From: SAR202 cluster bacterium bin90
GTDB lineage: Bacteria; Chloroflexota; Dehalococcoidia; Lucifugimonadales; JADFKI01
DNA: 64,000 bases
Assembly (NCBI GenBank): GCA_002238855.1
Contig: MPND01000009.1
Coordinates: 38,732 to 102,731, forward strand
Direction of reading: 5' to 3'
Part shown: piece after piece, positions 24,914-33,207 of the stretch
How positions within the stretch are numbered: the first letter of the stretch is position 1
Layout of the letters: the number at the start of each line of letters is the position of its first letter
The notes under the pieces: model-generated
Told to the model about the DNA's origin: nothing
Database searches by the model: none
The model's input: only the letters and a program-made list of their open reading frames with translations
Position numbers and translations under genes: made by a program

Positions 24914-25381
24914 CTATTGTATGCCAAATGTAATCAGGACGACCCCGCCTATCACCATCAGTGTGCCAAGAATCGTTCGTAAGGTAACACGCTCCAGCCC
25001 GCGCAGAAATATAAGCGCCAGCAATACCGAGAACAGCGGTGATACGGCTGCAAGCGGCGCCACGAGAATCGCGGGCGCGAGTCCCAATGCCAGAAACCAG
25101 CACGTTACGCCCCATGTTGACGCGCATCCCGCTAGCGCAACGAAGAGCCAGCCCTTTTTCGACGGACGCACCCCAAAATCAGTCCGTATCTGGCCCTGAA
25201 ATATGATCGCCAGCACCAGTGTGCCTAGGATCATGGAGAACGAATTGGCAACCAGGGGAGGCGCGATGTCGGTTGCGATCTTTCGACCTAGCACGGCGAG
25301 CGTTCCATAGCAAGCAGCGGCGCCTAACGCAGCGCAATAGCCTAAGATCAGTTCGCGCCTTGCTATTCCCGCGATCGTCAT
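24914..25381 (-). CDS. Half-size EamA (DMT) transporter, second of a pair
   Basis: The 155-residue product has five hydrophobic segments, from LILGYCAALGAAACYGTLAVL to TILGTLMVIGGVVLITFG, corresponding to one EamA domain; ordinary DMT exporters have two such domains in one chain of about 300 residues. Its ATG overlaps the TGA of the preceding half-size gene in an ATGA junction. The two proteins probably form a heterodimer equivalent to the fused transporter. The EamA hallmark of a conserved Pro in LGLAPAILVAPLAAVSPLFS is present. It lies between purQ and purL, 38 bp before purL. Substrate unknown; purine or amino acid export are options from context only. Confidence 0.8.
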   Translation of the reverse strand: MTIAGIARRELILGYCAALGAAACYGTLAVLGRKIATDIAPPLVANSFSMILGTLVLAIIFQGQIRTDFGVRPSKKGWLFVALAGCASTWGVTCWFLALGLAPAILVAPLAAVSPLFSVLLALIFLRGLERVTLRTILGTLMVIGGVVLITFGIQ

Positions 25382-25800
25382 CGCTGCCCCACGATGAGGG
25401 CTATTCCCGCAATTATTGCAACAGTGCCCCCGAATATAAACAGATTCATGGTCTCGCCGCCGACAGTTACGCCGAGAATTGCCGCGAACAGCGGAGACGC
25501 GCCAACCACGGGCGCGGCGCGGGCTACCCCAAGCTTCCCAACGCTGGTGAAGTTGAGCAGCCGTCCCAGCGGGAAGTTCAAAGTTCCGCTCAACAGGAAC
25601 CACGCAAAGGCAATCCCGCCCAGCGTGAGAATGTCATCGAAATGAAACACGACCGCGAGTGTGAATGTGATCGCCACACCGACCAGCAACGAGATGAAAG
25701 TGCCGGTTGTGGGCCGCACATACTGCATCCCTACGCGGGCGAACACTGCGCTTGCTCCGAATCCGAGCGCAGCAGACAGGGCAAGTGCCGCGCCAAGCAC
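25378..25800 (-). CDS. Half-size EamA (DMT) transporter, first of a pair
   Basis: The 140-residue protein has about five membrane helices, with the EamA landmarks ALGFGASAVFARVGMQYV at the N-terminus and ARAAPVVGASPLFAAILG before the last helices. It starts at GTG, sharing one base with the purQ stop (TAGTG), and ends in an ATGA overlap with the second half-size gene. Either this is a real two-gene transporter or a single 10-helix gene split by a frameshift; the clean ATGA overlap and the position of the break exactly between domains favour two genes. It is translationally coupled to purQ, implying co-expression with purine synthesis. Confidence 0.8.
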   Translation of the reverse strand: MLGAALALSAALGFGASAVFARVGMQYVRPTTGTFISLLVGVAITFTLAVVFHFDDILTLGGIAFAWFLLSGTLNFPLGRLLNFTSVGKLGVARAAPVVGASPLFAAILGVTVGGETMNLFIFGGTVAIIAGIALIVGQR

Positions 25801-26516
25801 TAGGCCAATGCTCCGTGCAGCGCACGGGCAGTAAGCGCGTCAATCATCGACTGGAAAATGACCTTGCCATCCTCGCCACCAAGAAGCGCATCACAACAGC
25901 GCTCCGGATGCGGCATCATCCCCAGCACATTGCCCCGTTCGTTGACGATACCGGCGATGTTGTTAAGCGAGCCATTGGGGTTGGCAGCGGTCGTAGTCTC
26001 GCCCTGAGAGTCGCAATACCGGAACACCACGCGATCCTGCTCTTCCAGCTGCTCGATGACCCCAGGTTCGGCGAAATAGTTGCCCTCACCATGCGAAATA
26101 GGAACACGGAGTGTCTGGCCGGCTGACACGGCGCTTGTAAATGCTGTACCCGCATTCTCCACCCGCAGATTCGTCCACTGGCAGCGGAACTGCAAATGGT
26201 CATTTGGCAGTAAAATGCCCGGCAGCAGTCCGGCCTCGCACAGAATCTGAAAGCCGTTGCAGATGCCAATCACCAACTTGCCCTCCGCGGCAAAGTCTGT
26301 CACTGCCTGCATTGCTGGCGAAAAGCGCGCGATTGCCCCCGGACGAAGGTAGTCGCCGTAAGAAAACCCGCCCGGCAGGATGATGCAGTCATACGGCGAC
26401 AAGTCGGTATCCTTGTGCCAGACATACTCGACGGGCTGGTTGAACACGTCATTGAGCACATCGAAGCAATCTACATCGCTCCAGGTGCCCGGGAAAACTA
26501 CAACGCCGAACTTCAT
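25800..26516 (-). CDS. purQ: Phosphoribosylformylglycinamidine synthase glutaminase subunit PurQ
   Basis: The 238-residue class I glutamine amidotransferase delivers ammonia to PurL. The opening [16 protein letters not shown], the oxyanion region [16 protein letters not shown], the nucleophile elbow [11 protein letters not shown] with the catalytic Cys, and [10 protein letters not shown] with the catalytic His-x-Glu are all seen. It starts two bases after the yqeY stop and overlaps the first EamA gene by one base, so the genes are tightly coupled. The enzyme is cytoplasmic and forms a complex with PurL and PurS in related bacteria. Confidence 0.95.
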   Translation of the reverse strand: MKFGVVVFPGTWSDVDCFDVLNDVFNQPVEYVWHKDTDLSPYDCIILPGGFSYGDYLRPGAIARFSPAMQAVTDFAAEGKLVIGICNGFQILCEAGLLPGILLPNDHLQFRCQWTNLRVENAGTAFTSAVSAGQTLRVPISHGEGNYFAEPGVIEQLEEQDRVVFRYCDSQGETTTAANPNGSLNNIAGIVNERGNVLGMMPHPERCCDALLGGEDGKVIFQSMIDALTARALHGALA

Positions 26517-26518
26517 TC

Positions 26519-26971
26519 TTAAAGGTTCCGCAAAGTCTGGTTAACGAGCGCGCTGACTTGCTTGCCGTCCGCTCTTCCGCGCACCTGCGGCATGACCTTC
26601 CCCATCACCTTGCCCATGTCCTGCGGACCCGTGGGACTGACCTCGGAAATAGCAACCTTGACAATCTCCTCGATCTCATCCGCGCTAAGAGGCTTCGGCA
26701 AATACTGCGTCACGATGACAAGCTCGGCCTCTTCCTTGGCTACGAGATCGGGGCGGTCACCCTTCTGGTACGCCTCAATGCTGTCCCTGCGCTGCTGAGC
26801 CTGCTTGCTCAACACCTGCAATACGGCGTCGTCCGGCAGGGAATCGGTGCGCTTTGCCTTCTCTTCGTAGCCAATCGCGGACAGCAAGAGCCGAATGGTA
26901 TCGCGCTTCAACGTGTCACGCTGTCGCATCGCGTCCTTCATGTCGTTTGAGAGGGTTTCTTTTAGCGCCAT
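26519..26971 (-). CDS. yqeY: GatB/YqeY domain protein
   Basis: The 150-residue helical protein has the YqeY pattern: [35 protein letters not shown] and the C-terminal [32 protein letters not shown] in part, matching the tail domain of GatB that binds tRNA in the amidotransferase complex. Stand-alone YqeY proteins have no proven reaction; a role in tRNA-dependent amidation is suggested by homology. It sits between gltX and purQ on the same strand, and the gltX neighbour (glutamyl-tRNA supply) fits a tRNA-linked role. The ATG at 26971 lies 38 bp after the gltX stop. Confidence 0.93.
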   Translation of the reverse strand: MALKETLSNDMKDAMRQRDTLKRDTIRLLLSAIGYEEKAKRTDSLPDDAVLQVLSKQAQQRRDSIEAYQKGDRPDLVAKEEAELVIVTQYLPKPLSADEIEEIVKVAISEVSPTGPQDMGKVMGKVMPQVRGRADGKQVSALVNQTLRNL

Positions 26972-27009
26972 TGCACTTTCCTATCCTATTCTTGACACCT
27001 CGTCGGTCG

Positions 27010-28485
27010 TCAGTCGAGCCTGTCGCAGGCGGTGTTTATCAGGTCGAGGGTACGCTGGCGGCCCAGCGCTTCAAGCGACTCAAAAAGGGGCGGAGCGATT
27101 CGCTGCCCTGTGGTAGCAACCCGCAATGAGCCGAAGAGCTGCCCCGCCTTTACATCTAGTTCCTTGACCATGCCTCGCAGTGTCGCTTCAATGCTCTCGG
27201 TGTCGAAGGAATCGAGTGTCGCAAGCCCTTCCTGTGCCGCGGTTAAGCAGAGGCGTGTGGAATCGGCATCCATCCTGCGCTGAATCAACTCCTCCGCGTC
27301 ATACTCGATCTCATCCTTGAACAGGAAGGCGACAAGCGGCGCGGCATCCCTCAGCGTCTTCAATCGCTCCTGCACCATCGGCGCGATCTTCAGCGCAACC
27401 TCCCGCGAGGGTAGGGTAGGGATCTCCTCAGGCGGATAAGCCTTCCAGAAGTCCAGCAGCACGTCCGCGAGTTCGTCCGCGCTCATCTCCCTGATGTAGT
27501 GCCCGTTCATCCAGTCCAGCTTGTCATTGTTGAATATCGCTCCCGACTTTGAGACGCGCTCTATCGTGAAGTTCTCGATAAGCGACTCTGTGCTGAACAG
27601 CTCCGTCTTGTCATCCAGCGACCATCCCAGCAGAGTCAGAAAATTCACCATCGTGTGCGGCAAGTAACCCATCTCGCGGTATTCGAGCAAAGATGTCGCC
27701 CCGTGCCGCTTGCTCAGCTTCGAGCGGTCAGGCGCTAGTATGATCGGCAAATGCGCGAACTGCGGCGGCGTCCAACCCAGCGCCTTGTAGAGCTGAAGGT
27801 GGCGCGGCACGCTTGGCAGCCACTCTTCCCCGCGCAGCACATGCGTGATCTGCATCTCGTGATCGTCTATCAGATGCGCCAGATGGTAAGTCGGGTAGCC
27901 GTCAGACTTCAGCATCACGAAGTCGTCCACGAGTCGGTTTTCGAAGGTGACTTCTCCGCGCACGAGGTCGTCTATGGTCGTCGTCCCATCGGCAGGCATC
28001 TTGAAGCGTATGACCGAATTTTCTCCCCGCGCTTCCAGTTCCGCCTCAAGCCGGGCACGCTCTTCATCGGTGAGATTGCGACAGCGCTTGTCGTATCCGC
28101 TCGCATTCTCCTGCTTCGAACGCGCCTTCCGCACCTGGTCCAGCCGCTCCTCGGAACAGAAGCACCTGTACGCGAATCCCGCCTCGATGAGGTCCTCGGC
28201 ATGCTTCGTGTACAGTTCAAGACGCTCGGACTGCTTGTAGGGAGCGTACTTGCCGCCGATATCAGGCCCCTCGTCCCATTCCAGACCCAGCCACTTCAGC
28301 GCCTCCATGATGACCTCGACAGCCCCGTCAACTGCCCGAGCGCGGTCCGTGTCCTCGACGCGAACGATAAATTCGCCCTCGTGCCGCTGCGCCAGCAGCC
28401 AGTCAAAGATGGCTGTGCGAATGTTGCCGACATGCGGCTCGCCAGTAGGACTGGGCGCAAATCGCACCCGAAAGTTACTGCTCAT
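27010..28485 (-). CDS. gltX: Glutamate-tRNA ligase
   Basis: The 491-residue class I aminoacyl-tRNA synthetase has the HIGH-type motif in FAPSPTGEPHVGNIRTA and the KMSKS-type loop as DRSKLSKRHGAT. VRVEDTDRARAV and the long C-terminal anticodon-binding helical cage are also present. The ATG at 28485 lies ten bases after GGAGGG and matches the family start; an upstream TTG extension is rejected. It heads a run with yqeY, purQ, two EamA genes and purL. Depending on whether the cell has GlnRS, it may also charge tRNA-Gln with Glu for amidation by GatCAB. Confidence 0.96.
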   Translation of the reverse strand: MSSNFRVRFAPSPTGEPHVGNIRTAIFDWLLAQRHEGEFIVRVEDTDRARAVDGAVEVIMEALKWLGLEWDEGPDIGGKYAPYKQSERLELYTKHAEDLIEAGFAYRCFCSEERLDQVRKARSKQENASGYDKRCRNLTDEERARLEAELEARGENSVIRFKMPADGTTTIDDLVRGEVTFENRLVDDFVMLKSDGYPTYHLAHLIDDHEMQITHVLRGEEWLPSVPRHLQLYKALGWTPPQFAHLPIILAPDRSKLSKRHGATSLLEYREMGYLPHTMVNFLTLLGWSLDDKTELFSTESLIENFTIERVSKSGAIFNNDKLDWMNGHYIREMSADELADVLLDFWKAYPPEEIPTLPSREVALKIAPMVQERLKTLRDAAPLVAFLFKDEIEYDAEELIQRRMDADSTRLCLTAAQEGLATLDSFDTESIEATLRGMVKELDVKAGQLFGSLRVATTGQRIAPPLFESLEALGRQRTLDLINTACDRLD

Positions 28486-28615
28486 GCTGAATCTGCCCTC
28501 CGTGCTGCAATTTATTCTAACATGCAAGGCTCCAACACATTAACCATTTGTTCTTGCGGATGCTTGGCAAGGCATAGGTTGTCGCACCGGATACGCATTC
28601 GCAGAAATCCCGACG

Positions 28616-28648
28616 AAAAAGAGGGGCGACTCAGCAAGTCGCCCCTCT
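28616..28648 (-). terminator. Intrinsic terminator after proX
   Basis: A perfect 12-bp stem (28620-28631 with 28637-28648) with a 5-nt loop, followed on the minus strand by a run of T (complement of A at 28616-28620). It ends the proVWX transcript. Confidence 0.85.
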
Positions 28649-28692
28649 CTTCATTTATTCATCATCAGCACAGGAAGTGCTGGTTGTTGAAT

Positions 28693-30192
28693 CTATTCGC
28701 TGGGCCAGCCGTCGGGAACCTCTCCACCGGCAAGCGCAATGCTTATGCTCTCTGCCGCTTCAGACGTAACCCATGCACCCCAGATATCTTCGTTTGAGCT
28801 CAACCACCAAAGGGCTGTTGCGTTGGTGTCCGCGTCAGGATTTGCATCCTGCCACTGCACAGCACCCTTGTAGATGTCGATGTTGAAGTCCCATGCCTGC
28901 AGCATCTCGATCACATCCGGTGCCCTTGCAGGGAGGTCCGGCGCGACCGCAATGAGGATGGTTGCATCTTCATACGCGCAAGCCTTCGTCGTAAACCAGC
29001 ACTGGTCGCTGTATGCGGGCTCTTCGAGCCTTACCAGGTCTAGCTTCAGTGCGGGGTCGTTCGTGCCCCACTGGTAGCCAAGCCACGGCTCTTCCCGCTC
29101 GTAAGCGCCATACACATCTGCGTTCAGCGCAGCGCCGTCACCCGGATTTATGATCTGAACATGGTCGTCAAGTCCGTAGCCTGAAACCTGTGCGGCGTTC
29201 ACGACTTCGCATGCCCAACCAATTACACAGGATACCAGGCGGGCCTTGTCGCCGGTCTCCGCCGTCTTGAACAGGTCCTTGAACTGCTGGTCAGTCAGGT
29301 CATCTACGCTGTCCAGTTCAGGGTACTGCTCCTGCAGATACCTCGGAATAACAAACGCGGACTGCCAGTCCTTGCCGAGGCTAAGACCAACTGGATACAC
29401 TTCGCCGGCTGCCTGCGCCTCATTCCAGGCTTCGTCCTGGTTGGGGAGCCAGATCTCCATTGTCACGTGCGTGTCGCCGTTTCGCAGTCCCTGGAACAGA
29501 GGCAGGGTCGCGCCGAATACCACATCCGTTGGGTAGCCGTAGCCCTTTTCCACAAGGTACTGTGCGATCCTGTTTTGTAGCTGTGCGCTCGACCAGTTCA
29601 GGTCACTGAATACGATCGTCTCGCGTGGGGGCTCTTCCATCATCGCGCGCTCTTCAAGCGCCATAGCGACGATTTCCTGTACCTTGTCAGCGGTCAACTG
29701 CTCGGCTGATGCCTCCATGACTGCTGAGGAAACCGCGGACTGCACGTCCTCGGCGGTAACGGCACTCTCCTGGGCTTCCATCACTGCCATCGAGATCGCG
29801 GACTCGACATCGCCAGCCGTGAGCGCGTCCTCTGAGGCGGCCATAACGGCGCCCTCCACCATCTTCTGGATCTCTTCGGGGCTAGCCCCTTCCATCGCGG
29901 CGCCCTCGACGGCATCTTCAACCATGGCCTGAATGTCTGCCGCAGAAACCTGCGATTCGGCCATGCCCATCATGGACTTCTCTACCATCGCCGAAATCTC
30001 TTCAGCCGTAACCTGCGGTGCAGGCGCGGGCGCCGGTGCAGGCGCGGACTTCGCAACTGCGGATTCAACGATGCTCTGAAGTCGCGCTTCATCGATCGCC
30101 GGCGCCGGCTCTGGCTGGGCGCAAGCGATAGCTGCGAAGGCGACGACCGCCATCAACAACACTGCCGGAATTAACTTGCTTCTCGTAAACAA
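28693..30192 (-). CDS. proX: Glycine betaine-type ABC substrate-binding lipoprotein with helical repeat linker
   Basis: The 499-residue protein starts at TTG behind AAGGAGG. A signal peptide ends at the lipobox AIAC (Cys24). Residues 33-183 consist of about seven imperfect repeats of roughly 20 residues, and an OpuAC-type binding domain follows from about residue 192 (ETIVFSDLNWSSAQLQNRIA). The choline/betaine aromatic cage cannot be assigned with certainty, but Trp-rich segments (EIWLPNQDEAW, LGYQWGTNDPAL) fit a quaternary-amine ligand. It is the third gene of proVWX and is followed by a strong terminator. Histidine or other amine ligands are possible. Confidence 0.88.
   Translation of the reverse strand: MFTRSKLIPAVLLMAVVAFAAIACAQPEPAPAIDEARLQSIVESAVAKSAPAPAPAPAPQVTAEEISAMVEKSMMGMAESQVSAADIQAMVEDAVEGAAMEGASPEEIQKMVEGAVMAASEDALTAGDVESAISMAVMEAQESAVTAEDVQSAVSSAVMEASAEQLTADKVQEIVAMALEERAMMEEPPRETIVFSDLNWSSAQLQNRIAQYLVEKGYGYPTDVVFGATLPLFQGLRNGDTHVTMEIWLPNQDEAWNEAQAAGEVYPVGLSLGKDWQSAFVIPRYLQEQYPELDSVDDLTDQQFKDLFKTAETGDKARLVSCVIGWACEVVNAAQVSGYGLDDHVQIINPGDGAALNADVYGAYEREEPWLGYQWGTNDPALKLDLVRLEEPAYSDQCWFTTKACAYEDATILIAVAPDLPARAPDVIEMLQAWDFNIDIYKGAVQWQDANPDADTNATALWWLSSNEDIWGAWVTSEAAESISIALAGGEVPDGWPSE
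29644..30096 (-). repeat. Seven imperfect 20-residue helical repeats in ProX linker
   Basis: Units follow the pattern hTAEDhQSMVESAVMEA, for example VTAEEISAMVEKSM, VSAADIQAMVEDAV, SPEEIQKMVEGAV, LTAGDVESAISMAV and VTAEDVQSAVSSAV. They are predicted to be amphipathic helices that space the binding domain from the membrane. Confidence 0.8.
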
Positions 30193-30355
30193 GATATTCT
30201 CCTCCTTTTTATTTCCATCTCATCTGATTGCACTAATATCTGTATCTGCGCCGTCTTTCTCTTTAACGCGCTCGCCGCTCACAAGTTAGTCTCGGCAGGT
30301 GCGTTAATCTGAGCCATGCTCAGTTCAATATGTCAGTTTACGAATATCCTCCTCC

Positions 30356-31423
30356 TTAGCCCACACTCATCACGGCATCCTGTCGGCCTCGCGCCACAGA
30401 CTGGGTAAGCCTGTCTATGATTATCGCGAGAAGCACAATCGCCGCACCGGAGATTAAGCCCTCGCCGACCTGATTCTTCTGCAGAGCGCGCAGCACATTG
30501 TCTCCCAATCCACCTGCCGCCACCATGCTGGCAATCGTCACCATGGCAAGCGCCATCATCGTCGTCTGGTTAATGCCCGCCATAATCGTCGGCATCGCCA
30601 TCGGCACCTGCACCTTGGTCAAAACCTGCCACGGCGAAGCTCCGAATGATCTCGCTGCCTCCACCGTCTCCTCTGATACCTGGCGTATTCCCAGGTTCGT
30701 CAGTCGAATCACCGGGGGAATAGCGTATATCAGTGTAGCAAAAATACCAGCGGGCGATCCCAAACCGAAGAAAAGTATACCGGGCAGCAGGTACACAAAG
30801 CTCGGCATAGTCTGCATCGCGTCCAGTATCGGGCGCATTATGTTGTCCGCAAGCTGACTGCGCGCCCCAAAGACGCCCAAGGGCAGCCCAACGGCAACCG
30901 CAATCGCCACCGACACGACCATCAATGCAATCGTGTCTATCGTATTCTCCCAAAGCCCCATAAAGCCGAAGTAAAGCATCGCGATCGATGTGAATGCCAT
31001 CAGACCCCACCGGCCCACGGCAAACGACAGTAGCGCGAGCCCTATCACGATGGCAGGCCATGGCAGCCACTTGAGCGTGTTTTCGATGTAAAGAAGCGCG
31101 TACTGGATCCCTGACTTGACGCCGTCGAACAGCCAGTCACCATTCTTGGTAAGCCACGACGCCCAGTCGTCTATCATCTGACCGGTAACCTGCCGCAGCG
31201 ACCTCTCGATTGTAATCGTATTGCCGGCAGTCGTTGCCACCTCCGAGCTGGAAACGGTCGTCGGGTACTCCATGCCTGGACCCCATATCAGCAGGCACGC
31301 AAGCATCACGATCACAACAAGCCCGGCTCCCAGCAGCCAGAAGTAGATGCGGGGAATGGCAGTTACTGGGGCGCTCCCCGCTGTCTCGCGCGATGTCGGT
31401 TGAAGTTCTTCGACCTGTGCCAT
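30356..31423 (-). CDS. proW: Glycine betaine-type ABC transporter permease
   Basis: The 355-residue permease has an N-terminal cytoplasmic segment, one membrane helix (FWLLGAGLVVIVMLACLLIW), an external region of about 65 residues and then the ProW/OpuAB core of roughly six helices. Recognisable parts are GLPLGVFGARS, LDAMQTMPSFVYLLPGILFFGLG and the ATPase-contact EAA loop EETVEAARSFGASPWQVL. The start lies one base after the proV stop. The extra N-terminal helix with an external loop is unlike short OpuAB but similar to longer ProW forms. It imports osmolytes or quaternary amines with ProV and ProX. Confidence 0.92.
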   Translation of the reverse strand: MAQVEELQPTSRETAGSAPVTAIPRIYFWLLGAGLVVIVMLACLLIWGPGMEYPTTVSSSEVATTAGNTITIERSLRQVTGQMIDDWASWLTKNGDWLFDGVKSGIQYALLYIENTLKWLPWPAIVIGLALLSFAVGRWGLMAFTSIAMLYFGFMGLWENTIDTIALMVVSVAIAVAVGLPLGVFGARSQLADNIMRPILDAMQTMPSFVYLLPGILFFGLGSPAGIFATLIYAIPPVIRLTNLGIRQVSEETVEAARSFGASPWQVLTKVQVPMAMPTIMAGINQTTMMALAMVTIASMVAAGGLGDNVLRALQKNQVGEGLISGAAIVLLAIIIDRLTQSVARGRQDAVMSVG

Positions 31424-31424
31424 C

Positions 31425-32633
31425 CTACGCCTCCGTAGCCTCTTCCGACATCCCAGTCAGCAGCGCGCCCCGATGTACCTCACCCAGCAACTTTCCCTCT
31501 TCGCTCACTACCGCAATGGGATGCTCTGTACTGGCGGCCATCGGAATCAGTTCCTCTATGTACGCATCCGGGTCCGCAGTCATCACCTCCCCTAATTCCA
31601 CATCCCGCAGCGACTCTACCTTCTGCCGCGCGAGCCTCCCCGCGTGGTCCTCCGTAAGAATGCCCTTCAAGACCTTTTGTCGGTCAAGCACCAGAAGCAC
31701 ATCCGTATCGCTGCTACGCATTGCGTGCAGCGCCGCGCGAGGCCCCTGCCAGTCGTTGACCACCGCGTCCGGCTCCTGCATTATCGCCTTCGCCTGTATC
31801 ACCTTCGCCCGCGACACGTCCTGCACGAACGAAGTTACATAGTCATCGGCGGGCAGGGTAACGATCTCTTCCGGTGAGCCTTCCTGCACTATCTCCCCGT
31901 CGCGCATGATCGCAATTCGGTCGCCAATTTTCAGCGCTTCATTAAGGTCGTGCGTGATGAAGACAATGGTCTTTTGGATGGAACTCTGCAATGAAATCAG
32001 CTCGTCCTGCATTTCGCGCCGGATTAGCGGGTCCAGTCCGCTGAACGGCTCATCCATCAGCAGCACCTCTGAATTCGCCGCTAGCGCGCGCGCCAGCCCC
32101 ACTCGCTGCTGCATGCCTCCGCTCATCTCACTAGGCAGATAGTCTTCCCATCCCTTGAGACCAACAGTCTCGATGGCCTCCTGCGCGGCTTCGTAGCGTT
32201 CTTCCTTGTCCACCCCGCGAATCTCCAGCCCATAAGCGACATTGTCCAGAACCCGTCGATGAGGCAGTAGCCCGTAGTGCTGGAACACCATCGCTATCTT
32301 CTGCCGCCTGAAATCGATCAGTTGGTCTGAGCTGTATTGAAGGACATCCTCTCCATCGAACAGCACTGCCCCTTGCGTCGATTCGATGAGTCTTATGAGG
32401 CACCGCACCAGCGTTGATTTACCGCTTCCCGACAGCCCCATAATTACGAAAATCTGGCCCTTCTCGACTTTGAAGGATACATCGCGCAAGGCAACAACCA
32501 GCCCCAACGTCTCTTGAATCTCAGCGCGGCTTGCCGAAGCATACTGGCTCTCAAGAGCGACCGTTGGGCTCTTGCCAAACACCTTCCAAAGGTTCTTGAC
32601 CTCTATCTGTGCGCTGTACGAATTCTGGGTCAA
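31425..32633 (-). CDS. proV: Glycine betaine-type ABC transporter ATPase with CBS domains
   Basis: The 402-residue ATPase carries Walker A GLSGSGKST, signature MSGGMQQRV, Walker B VLLMDEPFSGLD and the switch His (ITHD). The C-terminal 120 residues form a pair of CBS domains (VNDWQGPRAALHAM and IEELIPMAASTEHPIAVVS), which in OpuA sense ionic strength or cyclic nucleotides. It starts at TTG with AAAGG seven bases upstream; the ORF lacks a suitable ATG. It is the first gene of the three-gene minus-strand operon, and the promoter must lie in the 574-bp gap upstream. Confidence 0.93.
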   Translation of the reverse strand: MTQNSYSAQIEVKNLWKVFGKSPTVALESQYASASRAEIQETLGLVVALRDVSFKVEKGQIFVIMGLSGSGKSTLVRCLIRLIESTQGAVLFDGEDVLQYSSDQLIDFRRQKIAMVFQHYGLLPHRRVLDNVAYGLEIRGVDKEERYEAAQEAIETVGLKGWEDYLPSEMSGGMQQRVGLARALAANSEVLLMDEPFSGLDPLIRREMQDELISLQSSIQKTIVFITHDLNEALKIGDRIAIMRDGEIVQEGSPEEIVTLPADDYVTSFVQDVSRAKVIQAKAIMQEPDAVVNDWQGPRAALHAMRSSDTDVLLVLDRQKVLKGILTEDHAGRLARQKVESLRDVELGEVMTADPDAYIEELIPMAASTEHPIAVVSEEGKLLGEVHRGALLTGMSEEATEA

Positions 32634-33207
32634 TTGTCGGCCTTTCGAATGATCGCTGCCGTCCTAGCGCAAAGCAGAATCACGCGTCACGACGCATTAG
32701 GCTCATGTCATCTATTAATTGAGATTATCTAGTCAGAGGCGAAAGTCACGGAGTCGCAAGAGGGTAGCGTCAGATGCGGGGAGGAAGTCGTGTGGTTGTA
32801 GCCGTTGCAGAAGGGATAATGAAGCCTGACTCTCCATCCTTCAAGTGTATGTGCGACATCACAGTGCAACCTTCCATTTGAGACTACCGAAAGTCTCTCA
32901 GGCCCTTCTGGCCGGGCCCCTCTGCATTGTGGATGCCTGTTACGTATATTGTCCTTGACACTCGCATTTTCGCCGCTCAGTCGCAGCAGTGCGCGCGTCG
33001 GGCGAACTTCTATACTGCGATTTTTAACACGCCAAAGACTGCGGTGTCAAATCGCAGCCGCTCCTTACGAACCCATAGACACCTGTATCATGCGGATTTT
33101 CCTAAATTGACCCCACAGTGTTAAAATCACCCCATCGCAGTGCCCATACTACCATTTCAGTATCGAAAACACGTTAAATTCGAAATAGACTCGAAGGAGG
33201 CTCCCCA
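32634..33207. other. 574-bp gene-free region between divergent proV and the alpha/beta-hydrolase gene
   Basis: No convincing coding sequence is seen on either strand. The region should hold the divergent promoters of proV and the hydrolase gene, though no clear pair of hexamers could be assigned. It contains a 43-nt stem-loop at 33015-33057 and an AAGGAGG for the GTG start at 33208. Confidence 0.6.
33015..33057. promoter_or_regulatory. Long inverted repeat in proV upstream region
   Basis: CTGCGATTT (33015-33023) is exactly complementary to AAATCGCAG (33049-33057). The inner part pairs further (ACAC with GTGT and GC with GC around a bulge), giving a stem-loop of about 15 bp. It could be an operator or an RNA hairpin. 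Confidence 0.5.

Noticed and set aside
25378..25381. Treating the EamA pair as one gene broken by sequencing error
   Set aside because: Not chosen as the main call because the junction is a clean ATGA overlap exactly between domains, although it remains possible.
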